NCBI GenBank assembly: GCA_019237435.1
Contig: JAFAHB010000111.1
Location: forward strand, 1 to 11,818
From: Vulcanimicrobiota bacterium
GTDB taxonomy: Bacteria; Vulcanimicrobiota; Vulcanimicrobiia; Vulcanimicrobiales; Vulcanimicrobiaceae
Direction of reading: 5' to 3'
DNA: 11,818 bases
This document shows, one piece after another, positions 6,485 through 11,818 of the stretch. Each line of letters starts with the position of its first letter. The stretch's first letter is position 1. Made by a program: the position numbers and the translations under genes. The notes under the pieces are model-generated. The model was not told the origin of the DNA and did no database searches. It saw only the letters and a list, made by a program, of their open reading frames with translations.

Positions 6485-6846
6485 AATTTCACGAGATGGA
6501 TTACATCGTTACGCTGCAAGATCAGATGTCAAGCGAGGGCGGCCCCGTCGTGTTGATCAACAAACTCTATGTCGATCCCGGCGAAGCCGACGCGTTGCTG
6601 GCGGCATGGGCCGCCGACGCCGCGGTTATGAAGCGGCAACCGGGTTTCATCGCGACGCAGCTTCATCGCGGAATCGAAGGCAGCAGCACCTTCGTGAACT
6701 ACGCTGTTTGGGAATCTGCGGCCGCCTTTCGCCGGGCATTTCAACAACCGGAGTTTCAGGCCGGCCTTACTCAATATCCCGAAAGCGCTGTAGCGGAACC
6801 ACCTCTCTTTCAAAGAGTGGCCGTTCCCGGCATCTGTCTAGGCTAG
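6481..6846 (+). CDS. Antibiotic biosynthesis monooxygenase (ABM) domain protein
   Basis: A 121-residue protein with a dimeric alpha+beta barrel ABM domain from about residue 22: PVVLINKLYVDPGEADALLA, then AWAADAAVMKRQPGFIATQL, then STFVNYAVWESAAAFRRAF with the conserved N73 and W77 of the family. The family includes YgiN-type quinol monooxygenases, ActVA-Orf6-like anthrone oxygenases and HmoA-type haem-degrading enzymes; the residues visible do not choose between them. A 20-residue N-terminal extension (MKFHEMDYIVTLQDQM) precedes the domain. It shares ATGA with the upstream marR stop, so the regulator probably controls it. A MarR/ABM pair is typical of small responses to aromatic or redox-active compounds, which is inference here. 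A short hairpin follows 12 nt downstream. Confidence 0.85.
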   Translation: MKFHEMDYIVTLQDQMSSEGGPVVLINKLYVDPGEADALLAAWAADAAVMKRQPGFIATQLHRGIEGSSTFVNYAVWESAAAFRRAFQQPEFQAGLTQYPESAVAEPPLFQRVAVPGICLG

Positions 6847-6857
6847 GAGCTCCGCTC

Positions 6858-6888
6858 TGCGCGCGTCGCAGCGCGCAACGTCGACGTT
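6858..6888. other. Hairpin and adjoining 12-bp palindrome after the ABM gene
   Basis: TGCGCGC (6858-6864), a 6-nt loop GTCGCA, then GCGCGCA (6871-6877) form a 7-bp G+C-rich stem. AACGTCGACGTT (6877-6888) is a perfect palindrome abutting it, followed 7 nt on by ATCTTTT. It could act as a weak terminator for the marR/ABM pair, but the T-run is short and displaced. Confidence 0.4.
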
Positions 6889-6965
6889 CCATAATCTTTT
6901 CATAGGCACTTCTAAGGACGTCCGAGCGGCAGTTATCGTCAGGAACAGCCGCGAACTCGACGGCG

Positions 6966-7451
6966 GTGATTACGCTGCGCCCTTGGACCAACGACGATCT
7001 TTGGCTGCTGCACGCGACGCTCGGAGATCCCGCGATGATGGAACATCTGGGCGGGATAGAATCCGCGGAGCAGATCGAGCAGCGACACGCTAGATTCTTG
7101 CGCAGCGAGGGCATGTTCACGGTTTGGGAACGTGATGCGGTCGTTGGGTCGGTGGGTTTTTGGGAGAAAACGTGGCTCGGCGAAGATGTCTACGAAGCCG
7201 GATGGATGATCCTTCCGCAGTACGCCGGGCGAGGACTCGCAACGAAAGCGGCGCTAGAAGTCGCGTCGCTTGCTCGCAAAGAATCAAAATGCCGGTTCCT
7301 TCACGCGTTTCCGAACGTTGAGAACGCGGCGTCAAACGCGGTGTGCCGCAATGCCGGATTCACGAAGCTGGGCGAGCATACGTTTGAGTATCCGAAGGGC
7401 CACTGGATGCGCTGCAACGACTGGCGCATCGATCTGTTCGCTAAACACTGA
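6966..7451 (+). CDS. GNAT-family N-acetyltransferase (RimJ/RimL-like)
   Basis: A 161-residue acetyltransferase of the Acetyltransf_3 group. It starts MITLRPWTNDDLWLLHATLG, the typical RimJ/RimL-like opening, has GSVGFWEK as strand 4, YEAGWMILPQYAGRGLATKA with the acetyl-CoA pyrophosphate loop QYAGRGLA, and NAASNAVCRNAGFTKLGEH as the late Asn-x-x-Ser...GF segment. Substrate is not evident; members of this group act on protein N-termini, aminoglycosides, phosphinothricin or small metabolites. GTG 6966 is the start that fits the family N-terminus; no strong ribosome site precedes it. It lies 119 bp after the ABM gene on the same strand, so it may have its own promoter in 6889-6965, though I see no clear -10/-35 pair. 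It belongs to the block that splits the flagellar genes. Confidence 0.87.
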   Translation: MITLRPWTNDDLWLLHATLGDPAMMEHLGGIESAEQIEQRHARFLRSEGMFTVWERDAVVGSVGFWEKTWLGEDVYEAGWMILPQYAGRGLATKAALEVASLARKESKCRFLHAFPNVENAASNAVCRNAGFTKLGEHTFEYPKGHWMRCNDWRIDLFAKH

Positions 7452-7512
7452 CACCGAGGCAACATTCAGGCGATAACCGTGCGCTAAAGTCGCAGCATGG
7501 ATAACCTGCGAC

Positions 7513-7707
7513 GTGGATAGCGTCAACGCGCGCCAAGCCGGCGAGCTGTTCGAGGCGATGCTGCTCGCGCCGATGCTTCGCCCGCTGATCGCGGGCTGCG
7601 GAGCGCTCGGCGATTACGAGCTCGACCTGCTTGCACGCGAGGTCGCGCGTCGCGACGGGCACGGATTCGCGGCGCTTATCGCGGCGAAACTGGAGCATCG
7701 GAGATGA
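7513..7707 (+). CDS. Short FlgJ-like rod-binding protein
   Basis: A 64-residue protein matching the core of the rod-binding domain found at the N-terminus of FlgJ: AGELFEAMLLAPMLRPLIAG parallels FlgJ's A-x-QFEalflqqmLksm, and DYELDLLAREVARRDGHGFA parallels its Y-x-x-m-x-d-x-x-A-x-x-x-a-x-x-G-x-Gla ending. FlgJ caps and guides rod assembly; single-domain versions lacking the muramidase half are known in several phyla, usually near 100 residues, so this one is unusually short and the usual Gly/Asp-rich middle is reduced. GTG 7513 is the only in-frame start close enough; no ribosome site is obvious. Its stop overlaps the sigma factor start (ATGA, 7704-7707), so the two are translationally coupled, supporting a flagellar role. 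No peptidoglycan hydrolase partner is visible. Confidence 0.7.
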   Translation: MDSVNARQAGELFEAMLLAPMLRPLIAGCGALGDYELDLLAREVARRDGHGFAALIAAKLEHRR

Positions 7708-8387
7708 GCGATGAGGAAACCCGCGAGCTCGCGGTGCGCACGCTGCTGCCCCTCGTGCGCAAAGCCGCTCGGCGCCTCAAGCGTCTGGTGCCGTCGCTCG
7801 ACGTCGACGATCTCGTCGGCGACGGCTGCATCGGTCTCATCCGCGCGGTTGATTCTTTCGATCCGCAGCGTGGGACGCAGCTTTGCGAATACGCGCGGCG
7901 GCTCGTCGTCGGTGCGATGCTCAACGGCGTACGGCGCATGGATCCGGTCTCGGAGCGTGCACGGCGCATCGTTCGGGACGGCGAAAATCAGCGATATTCG
8001 CTAGCGGCTCAGCGCGGCAGTGTACCGAGCGCAGGCGAGATGGAGAAGCGCTGTCCGGGTTATCGCCGCGCGGTGGCGGCGGCACACCGAGGGCAGCCGC
8101 TCTCACTCGACGCCCCCTTGCCGCGCGGCGAGGCGCTGGCGTACGACTGGAGCGACGATCCGGCGCGCATCGTCGAGCGCCGGCTCGAGCGTGCTCGGCT
8201 CGCCGAGATGATCGCCGAGCTCCCGCAGCGTTTACGCCAGGTCGTTGTGATGCATTACTTCAAGGAGGCGTCGCTGCGCACGGTTAGTAGACGGCTGGCG
8301 ATCTCACCGCAGCGAGCCTCGCAGCTTCACGCGAGCGCTATCGCGAAGCTGAAGCGCCGGAACGATGCTGCGCCGCATCGAGCTTGA
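7704..8387 (+). CDS. fliA: FliA-like (sigma-28 group) RNA polymerase sigma factor
   Basis: A 227-residue sigma-70 family protein. Region 2 covers about 10-80, with SLDVDDLVGDGCIGLIRAVD, SFDPQRGTQLCEYARRLVVG and AMLNGVRRMD; this corresponds to FliA's DLVQ-x-GxIGLLxAIxxFDP and the RGA-x-LDELRxxD block, partly diverged. Region 3 follows (81-140, starting PVSERARRIVRD). Region 4 is at about 165-218: LPQRLRQVVVMHYFKEASLR, then ISPQRASQLHASAIAKLKRR, where SQLHxxAIxxL is characteristic of FliA/SigD. Such factors direct transcription of late flagellar and chemotaxis genes and are held in check by FlgM, which is not seen here. The start overlaps the FlgJ-like stop; GGAG touches the ATG with no spacer, so coupling probably matters. 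A 101-residue gene overlaps its end by 23 nt. WhiG-type use cannot be excluded. Confidence 0.88.
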   Translation: MSDEETRELAVRTLLPLVRKAARRLKRLVPSLDVDDLVGDGCIGLIRAVDSFDPQRGTQLCEYARRLVVGAMLNGVRRMDPVSERARRIVRDGENQRYSLAAQRGSVPSAGEMEKRCPGYRRAVAAAHRGQPLSLDAPLPRGEALAYDWSDDPARIVERRLERARLAEMIAELPQRLRQVVVMHYFKEASLRTVSRRLAISPQRASQLHASAIAKLKRRNDAAPHRA

Positions 8388-8670
8388 AGAGCCGAGCGCC
8401 GCCGCACCGCTGCAAGTCGGAGCGACCCGCTCCGAGCCGATCGTTCCGGCCGTCGCCGACGGCGAGCTCGACACCGCGCTCTCTCCGCACGATCGACCGC
8501 GCTGGATTCGCGATGCCGTCGCCGTTTCGGCCCGCGCCCGCGACATCATCGCGCGAATGCGCCCGGCGGCGGTGCGCGTTCTCTGCTACTGGGACCACCG
8601 CATCCGAGCGATCGTCGTCGGCGATCGCCGCGTTCAGATCGATGCCAGCGGTTGTTACCGCGCCGATTAG
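8365..8670 (+). CDS. Uncharacterised 101-residue protein coupled to the sigma-28 gene
   Basis: I do not recognise a family. The ATG lies 23 nt inside the end of the sigma gene, in another frame, and the protein ends 3 nt inside the convergent 42-residue gene. The first ~40 residues are Ala/Pro/Glu-rich and probably disordered. The rest has an amphipathic helix (RPRWIRDAVAVSARARDIIA) followed by short strands VRVLCYWDHRIRAIVVGD and VQIDASGCYRAD, which look like a small alpha-beta domain. No signal peptide or TM segment. Its overlap with a flagellar sigma gene makes an export chaperone, FlgM-like antagonist or other flagellar accessory role possible, but it lacks a recognisable FlgM C-terminus. 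Codon pattern (G+C-rich third positions) supports it being real; other frames across this stretch give arginine-rich nonsense. Confidence 0.6.
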   Translation: MLRRIELEEPSAAAPLQVGATRSEPIVPAVADGELDTALSPHDRPRWIRDAVAVSARARDIIARMRPAAVRVLCYWDHRIRAIVVGDRRVQIDASGCYRAD

Positions 8671-8795
8671 CCACCGCCGGGTACCAGGTGTGCGAGAACC
8701 GCGATCGCCACGGCCCCGGTCCCGACGAAAACGAAGTAGATCAGCGCTTTGGTAACCAGCAACACGTCTTGCGCGTCGCTAAAATGCCGTTGCAT
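8667..8795 (-). CDS. Small single-TM protein, 42 residues
   Basis: Reading down from ATG 8795, the peptide has a polar start MQRHFSDAQDVLLVTK, then one hydrophobic segment (about 17-38: ALIYFVFVGTGAVAIAVLA) and a short tail HLVPGGG. A clear ribosome site, AGGAG on the minus strand (8805-8809), lies 9 nt before the start, which is the best argument that it is a gene. It converges on the 101-residue gene with overlapping stops (8667-8670). A TATAAG on the minus strand at 8842-8847 is a possible -10, without a convincing -35. Function unknown: a small membrane-anchored regulator or a subunit-like peptide. It lies on the same strand as the large secreted protein upstream, about 215 bp away. Short length is the main reason for doubt. 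Confidence 0.62.
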   Translation of the reverse strand: MQRHFSDAQDVLLVTKALIYFVFVGTGAVAIAVLAHLVPGGG

Positions 8796-8804
8796 GGCGA
8801 GCGT

Positions 8805-8809
8805 CTCCT
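8805..8809 (-). promoter_or_regulatory. Ribosome binding site of the 42-residue membrane protein
   Basis: On the minus strand this reads AGGAG (within GAGGAGA), 9 nt before the ATG at 8795. It is one of the clearer ribosome sites in the window and supports the small gene. Confidence 0.6.
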
Positions 8810-8913
8810 CTGGCGTTACCGAAACACTCTCGCACAATAGCCTTATAGGCAGCGTAGAGCAGCCTGGGATTCCTCTGAATTTTATGCAGGTGTCGCCCTC
8901 ATATCGGGAGGGG

Positions 8914-8940
8914 TCGGAAAGCCGAAGGCCGCTCCGGCCT
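8914..8940. other. Tandem abutting hairpins downstream of the large secreted-protein gene
   Basis: TCGG-AAAG-CCGA (8914-8925) and AGGCCG-CTC-CGGCCT (8926-8940) are two inverted repeats with no gap between them. They lie 70-96 nt past the stop of the large minus-strand gene and before the small membrane-protein gene. On the minus strand the second stem is met first. There is no long U-run, so they may be an RNA 3'-end or processing structure rather than a classical terminator. The rest of 8811-9009 shows no convincing gene. Confidence 0.4.
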
Positions 8941-9009
8941 AATCAAGACGGCTCGCGGCGAAATACATCGAGACTTGAAGCTATGGAAGTTCTGCTCGAC
9001 TTCGCTAGT

Positions 9010-11818
9010 CTAAGGACGTGGGGCACTCACTTCCGGCGCCAACTTCGCCGACTGACCGCGATGCCACGTTATCGTGCCGTGTTCGAAGCGGGTCATGCGA
9101 CCGAAGCCATCCGGTGATGGGATTTCATCGGTAAGAGGGAAGCCGAGTGTTTTCACGCCGCCGAGCTGTAGAAACAGACGACGGACCTCTCCTCGCACGA
9201 TGTGCGGACCGATGCGAGGTGCGGCGTAGATCGACGATACGACCTCGACCGGCGGCGCTGCAACGTGGCGCAGTTCGGTCGGTGTTTCTATCCTTACGTT
9301 AGCCGCCACGCTGACCTGGCCGTAACCGCCGCCTCGGATCGTCGTCACAAAATCCTGGTGAGCGCCGTTCGGCGGGTCGAGAACGATGCCGGTGATCGGC
9401 CGGCCCAACATGCCCGTGGCTCCGCCGAAGTTGAGCCATTTGATATGAATACCTTCGACGGGCGGAAGCTGCCAGATCGGCGGAATGAACGTGAAACTGA
9501 GTCCATATATTTGGAAGAGCTTTTCGCTCGGCAAAATGACGTAGCCGTCGGCGACCGTCGGTGCGTTAAACTTCGCGAGGACTGTTTGACTGTCCGCGTT
9601 GGTCCAAAGCACCGCCAGCGATTCCGCGTCGTTTGCGTAGAGCAACGCGGGGTGCTCGTCGCCCAACATTGAGTTCTCTTGCGGCACGACCGTCCAGATG
9701 ATGCCGTTTTGCCTCCCGTTTGCCGAGATCGAGCTGAAACCGCCCGGCATTCCGTCGGTCAGCGGTCGCTCTTCCGCGACGTGCGCAGGCGTTGTGCCGA
9801 CTGTCCCCGACGAAGTGTCGTAATCGAACGATTTGAGGTAATCTTTTTCCGACATCTTGTAAATGTAGGCGTGCGTCGCGGTATCTTGCCAAATGACCGG
9901 TCCGGTATGGATGTTCGGCGAGAACGATTCGCCCATCTGGTACTGCGAAACGGCGATAAAGCACGGAATTCCGATGTCCGCCACGCCGTAGACCGACTGG
10001 GGCGGACAAGGCGTGTTATAGACTGCCGGCGTGCCGTACGGATACGGCGTAGGGCCGACGTGGAACGTGTTGTAAAACGCCTGGAACATCGGCTGCGTCG
10101 GCGTGAGGTTGCTTTGTGAAAGGACGTACAACGCGCCGTCTTTGCCGCCGCCGATCAGAGTGCCGCTTGGGAGTATCAGCGGGCCGCCCGATCCGAGGTC
10201 CGTATCGCCCGCTTCGTAGTTATTGCGGATCGCCGGATTGTAGAACGCGGCGAGGGCGAGCGAATTATTCGCCGTGCTTAGCTTCACGAAGCTGTCGCCA
10301 AGCTTGGACAGCGGTGCGTTCGCCGGCACCTCGTTGGCGGTTTCAAAGAAAATCGACCCGTCGTTCGTTCCGGCGAGGCCGTTACCGGATTGCCAAATTC
10401 CCACGCCGGTCTCGCTTCCGGACTGGGCGGTCGTGAACACGCCGGCCGGAGCGAGACCCGGCGTTTGATACCCGAAGACCCAGCCGTGATACGCGCCTTG
10501 GTCGCAGCTATACGTTCCATAACCGAGATAGACGTTGCCGTCGAGCAGCAAGAGCCCCGGCCGTTGCCGCTGGACCGTCGGATCGAACGTAATTCCGGTA
10601 GCCGCGTCCGTGCCGCCGACGGTGACGTTTCTTAACGGCGTGCCGTTTTCGATGTCGATGGCGTACAAGGAATCGCTCACGGTTCCGCTCGTCGGATCTT
10701 GATTGCGCGCTACGACGTACATCGTGGCCGCACCGACGTCGATAACCGGCGTGCTCGTGACGCCCACGATCGGCGGAACGGTCTCGGAGCAGATAGGCTT
10801 CGGAACCCCCGGTACCTCAGGCGTGCCGATCTTCGTGCGCCACAAATATTTCGTTGACTCCTGATCGGTCGTTTGCACGTTCGCGTCGGATTGGTAGGTC
10901 ACCGGTACGGTGACGTCGGCCGAATGATCGTCGGCGTCGAAGGCGTAGACGATATCCTCGGCGGTCGCGATGAATATCACGTTTTTTATGCCCTGGCTGG
11001 TCCGCACGCCGTGGACGTAGAGCGGCTGCGCGAGAATCGTCCCGATGACGTGGCGGGTCGCAAGCAGGCCGAAGTTTGGACTCGACACCGTGGTGGGCGT
11101 CAATGCCGTTTCGTGGAGCTGCGCGCCGTCGCGCGCGTTGTCGTTGTGTTGTGTCACGACGTTCTGGGATGCGCAATTCACGACGACCGTGTTCGAAGGC
11201 GCTCCGACGAGTGACCCGATGTACTGCACGACTTGCACGTGATCGCCGGTTTGGAACTGCTGGGGAGGCGCGATGTCGATCGGCACGTCTCCCGGGGCGG
11301 CTCCGCCGTATCCCGCAACCCCGCCGTTTCTCAGCAAGACCAGCGTCGCATTGATCGTCGAGTTGCGGACGACGGCATTTGGCTGATTTGGACAGATCGG
11401 CTCCAAGAGCGTCGGCGCCGGTATCGAGTTCACCGGCACCATCGGTTGAGTTTGCGGCGGACTGATGTCGGAACAGAAGCCCTGCCGCGCGGTGATGAGC
11501 ATCGCCGGAGTTATGGGCGTCACCATCTGCCAGTTGTCGGCGCCCGTTGCGTACCCCTGACCGAGCAACGTGCTGCCGTGATCGAAAACCTGAAGCAACG
11601 CACCGTTGTATAACCCGTGCGCGGTGACGGTATTGTTGCCGACAATTGGCGGGTCGAGCGTCGGCGCCAGCATCGGATTGGGATCGGGCAGGACGGGTGC
11701 GGGCGTGCTGGACGGGCTCGTGACCCCGGTGCACGCACTTTGCGTAGCGCTCAACAGATCCGTCATCACAAGACTCTGCGTGCCGACCGGATCCCAATCG
11801 CTGCCCCAATTGTTGGGC
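9010..11818 (-). CDS. Large exported PQQ-propeller protein with N-terminal repeats and C-terminal LGFP repeats, 5' end outside window
   Basis: The frame is open to the right edge (it begins PNNWGSDWDPVGTQSL before the internal GTG at 11769), so the start lies beyond the window; at least 936 residues are visible. Numbered from GTG 11769: residues ~30-105 and ~118-200 are two copies of a beta-rich domain ending in a cysteine strand (C99, C199), and C13 ends a third copy running off the edge. Residues ~205-760 resemble PQQ-type propellers of secreted proteins: HNDNARDGAQLHETALTPTT, GTILAQPLYVHGV, VIFIATAEDIVYAFDADDHS, LYAIDIENG and DGALYVLSQ. Two LGFP repeats close it: 775-822 (WLNFGGATGMLGRPIT) and ~862-906 (LQLGGVKTLGFPLTDEIPS). 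LGFP repeats occur in cell-wall-associated proteins, so a surface location is inferred. No catalytic residues are evident and the signal peptide is out of view. Confidence 0.85.
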   Translation of the reverse strand, partial: PNNWGSDWDPVGTQSLVMTDLLSATQSACTGVTSPSSTPAPVLPDPNPMLAPTLDPPIVGNNTVTAHGLYNGALLQVFDHGSTLLGQGYATGADNWQMVTPITPAMLITARQGFCSDISPPQTQPMVPVNSIPAPTLLEPICPNQPNAVVRNSTINATLVLLRNGGVAGYGGAAPGDVPIDIAPPQQFQTGDHVQVVQYIGSLVGAPSNTVVVNCASQNVVTQHNDNARDGAQLHETALTPTTVSSPNFGLLATRHVIGTILAQPLYVHGVRTSQGIKNVIFIATAEDIVYAFDADDHSADVTVPVTYQSDANVQTTDQESTKYLWRTKIGTPEVPGVPKPICSETVPPIVGVTSTPVIDVGAATMYVVARNQDPTSGTVSDSLYAIDIENGTPLRNVTVGGTDAATGITFDPTVQRQRPGLLLLDGNVYLGYGTYSCDQGAYHGWVFGYQTPGLAPAGVFTTAQSGSETGVGIWQSGNGLAGTNDGSIFFETANEVPANAPLSKLGDSFVKLSTANNSLALAAFYNPAIRNNYEAGDTDLGSGGPLILPSGTLIGGGKDGALYVLSQSNLTPTQPMFQAFYNTFHVGPTPYPYGTPAVYNTPCPPQSVYGVADIGIPCFIAVSQYQMGESFSPNIHTGPVIWQDTATHAYIYKMSEKDYLKSFDYDTSSGTVGTTPAHVAEERPLTDGMPGGFSSISANGRQNGIIWTVVPQENSMLGDEHPALLYANDAESLAVLWTNADSQTVLAKFNAPTVADGYVILPSEKLFQIYGLSFTFIPPIWQLPPVEGIHIKWLNFGGATGMLGRPITGIVLDPPNGAHQDFVTTIRGGGYGQVSVAANVRIETPTELRHVAAPPVEVVSSIYAAPRIGPHIVRGEVRRLFLQLGGVKTLGFPLTDEIPSPDGFGRMTRFEHGTITWHRGQSAKLAPEVSAPRP

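Noticed and set aside
5959..7512. Mobile element carrying the MarR/ABM/GNAT block
   Set aside because: No transposase, integrase, terminal inverted repeats or target duplication could be seen; only the gene content and base composition suggest insertion.
8749..9117. 122-residue plus-strand frame across the gap at 8796-9009
   Set aside because: It overlaps the small membrane gene and the end of the large gene, has no ribosome site, and its translation shows no family or regular secondary structure.
11769..11769. Taking GTG 11769 as the true start of the large gene
   Set aside because: The frame stays open to the window edge with protein-like sequence, no signal peptide follows this GTG, and the residues around it fit the end of another repeat.
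10817..11809. 330-residue minus-strand frame inside the large secreted-protein gene
   Set aside because: It is the +1 shadow of that gene, Arg/His-rich and without motifs; the main frame carries PQQ and LGFP features.
1..11818. CRISPR arrays, tRNA or rRNA genes
   Set aside because: No regularly spaced repeats and no tRNA- or rRNA-like sequence was found on either strand.

Overview
The window reads as bacterial chromosome: G+C-rich, densely packed, with short or overlapping gene junctions and few intergenic gaps. The division genes are of the kind found in Gram-positive and deep-branching lineages (a YlmE-type PLP protein, SepF, DivIVA in a row). They sit next to a diacylglyceryl transferase, a lipoprotein and flagellar rod genes. 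No rRNA or taxonomic marker is present. By style (sepF/divIVA, reduced flagellar genes, very large secreted PQQ/LGFP proteins, G+C-rich codon use) an uncultured phylum such as Eremiobacterota (WPS-2) is a plausible guess, but the sequence alone does not prove it.

Left part (1-4497). A ccdA fragment runs off the left edge on the minus strand. Divergent from it is a tight plus-strand array: lgt, yggS/ylmE, sepF, divIVA, leuB and a SAM-dependent methyltransferase. The junctions are 4-nt overlaps or gaps of 5-13 nt, so this is probably one transcription unit linking membrane lipoprotein maturation, PLP homeostasis, Z-ring tethering and polar or septal scaffolding. The leuB gene and the methyltransferase look like passengers.

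Middle part (4494-8670). A minus-strand lipoprotein converges on the methyltransferase with overlapping stop codons. Then come flagellar genes: a 104-residue mini rod protein and FlgG. After an interruption of about 1.5 kb there is a 64-residue FlgJ-like rod-binding domain and a FliA-like (sigma-28) sigma factor, followed by an unrecognised 101-residue protein that overlaps it. The interruption holds a MarR regulator with a perfect 28-bp palindrome upstream, an ABM-family monooxygenase translationally coupled to it, and a GNAT acetyltransferase. Hand-counted lines in marR are poorer in G+C than lines in the flanking flagellar genes. The flagellar locus therefore appears to have been split by an inserted stress or detoxification cassette.

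Right part (8667-11818). A 42-residue single-TM protein with a good ribosome binding site lies on the minus strand. It is followed by a ~214-bp gap containing tandem hairpins, and then a very large minus-strand gene that continues past the right edge. That gene encodes a probable exported protein with repeated N-terminal beta domains, a PQQ-type propeller region and two C-terminal LGFP repeats.

The best leads are the palindrome/MarR/ABM unit, the miniaturised flagellar proteins with an unknown protein coupled to the sigma-28 gene, the LeuB with an altered NAD-selector residue, the 42-residue membrane protein, and the repeat/PQQ/LGFP surface protein.
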